Virus record (IMG/VR): IMGVR_UViG_3300036818_000059
Location: 1-60,551 of that record
Direction: 5' to 3' (one strand)
DNA: 60,551 nt
Origin: a virus
Made by a program: the position numbers and the translations under genes. Positions 60,476-60,551 of the stretch are shown piece by piece. The notes under the pieces were generated by a model that worked only from the letters and a program-made list of their open reading frames with translations, had not been told where the DNA came from and made no database searches. Position 1 is the stretch's first letter; every line of letters begins with the position of its first letter.

Positions 60476-60551
60476 TCAGGGGGTTTCGGTCAGGCCGCAG
60501 CGCTTCGCGTCACGGGCCGAGATCGACAGGACCGTCTCGCCGGCCGGGACC
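60476..60551 (-). CDS. Partial gene, 5' end cut by right window edge
   Basis: The last 24 codons of a leftward gene (VPAGETVLSISARDAKRCGL then TETP) and its TGA. The start lies beyond 60551. The sequence would follow the left-edge partial gene (ending SPVEW) smoothly if the two ends are joined with one base fewer. Confidence 0.5.
   Translation of the reverse strand, partial: VPAGETVLSISARDAKRCGLTETP

Overview
The window is almost entirely a temperate, long-tailed (siphovirus-type) phage of a high-GC actinobacterium. The evidence is the uniformly high GC, the many GTG starts with 4-nt start/stop overlaps, an HK97-type capsid module, a 1,373-codon tape-measure gene and a DUF1906-type endolysin. 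A tyrosine integrase sits beside a divergent repressor/Cro pair. I cannot name the host genus. No chromosomal genes are visible. Both window edges cut leftward phage genes, and the two partial frames at the edges could be one gene differing by a single base at the join. I therefore suspect an arbitrarily opened circular or permuted phage genome; this is inference.

Layout. (1) 1-11.9 kb, leftward early genes: small zinc-ribbon proteins, a RusA-type resolvase, a DnaC-like loader and an initiator gene carrying seven palindromic iterons (probable origin), an HNH nuclease, a DUF5131 protein, a probable Erf/Rad52-like annealing protein, two one-domain LuxR-type regulators interleaved with tiny membrane proteins, an antirepressor, and a Cro-like regulator that begins the operon. 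(2) 11.9-14.5 kb, lysogeny switch: a shared operator region, a rightward and probably leaderless repressor, a proline/threonine-rich membrane protein, a leftward integrase and a core-type inverted repeat that may be attP. (3) 14.5-20 kb, rightward accessory genes probably expressed in lysogens: a BCS1-like AAA+ ATPase behind a highly structured leader, membrane-anchored proteins, a GNAT-like protein with a leaderless promoter and operator, and a leftward GntR regulator. (4) 20-47 kb, leftward late genes. In transcription order these are terS, terL, portal, protease, capsid, connectors, major tail protein, tail chaperones with a frame change, tape measure, minor tail proteins, membrane/coiled-coil proteins, HNH, papain-like peptidase, beta-helix lipoprotein, endolysin, holin and two tail-fibre genes. 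(5) 47-60.5 kb, leftward small genes next to the packaging region: an HNH nuclease, a terminase-like ATPase fragment without Walker A, a DnaJ-like protein, and a cytosine-5 methyltransferase with a second gene nested in another frame. Near the right edge is a recently duplicated 34-residue gene set among repeated hairpin cassettes.

How it works together: the repressor and Cro-like protein compete at 11.9-12.1 kb. Leftward early transcription would feed replication and recombination genes, then continue round the circle through the small-gene region. Late genes start at terS near 46.9 kb and run to terminators at 23.7 and 20.1 kb. Most coordinates rest on start codons chosen by ribosome binding sites or 4-nt overlaps, because the longest open frames often run far upstream of the real starts. 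Assignments by homology come from recognising sequence patterns, not from database searches.
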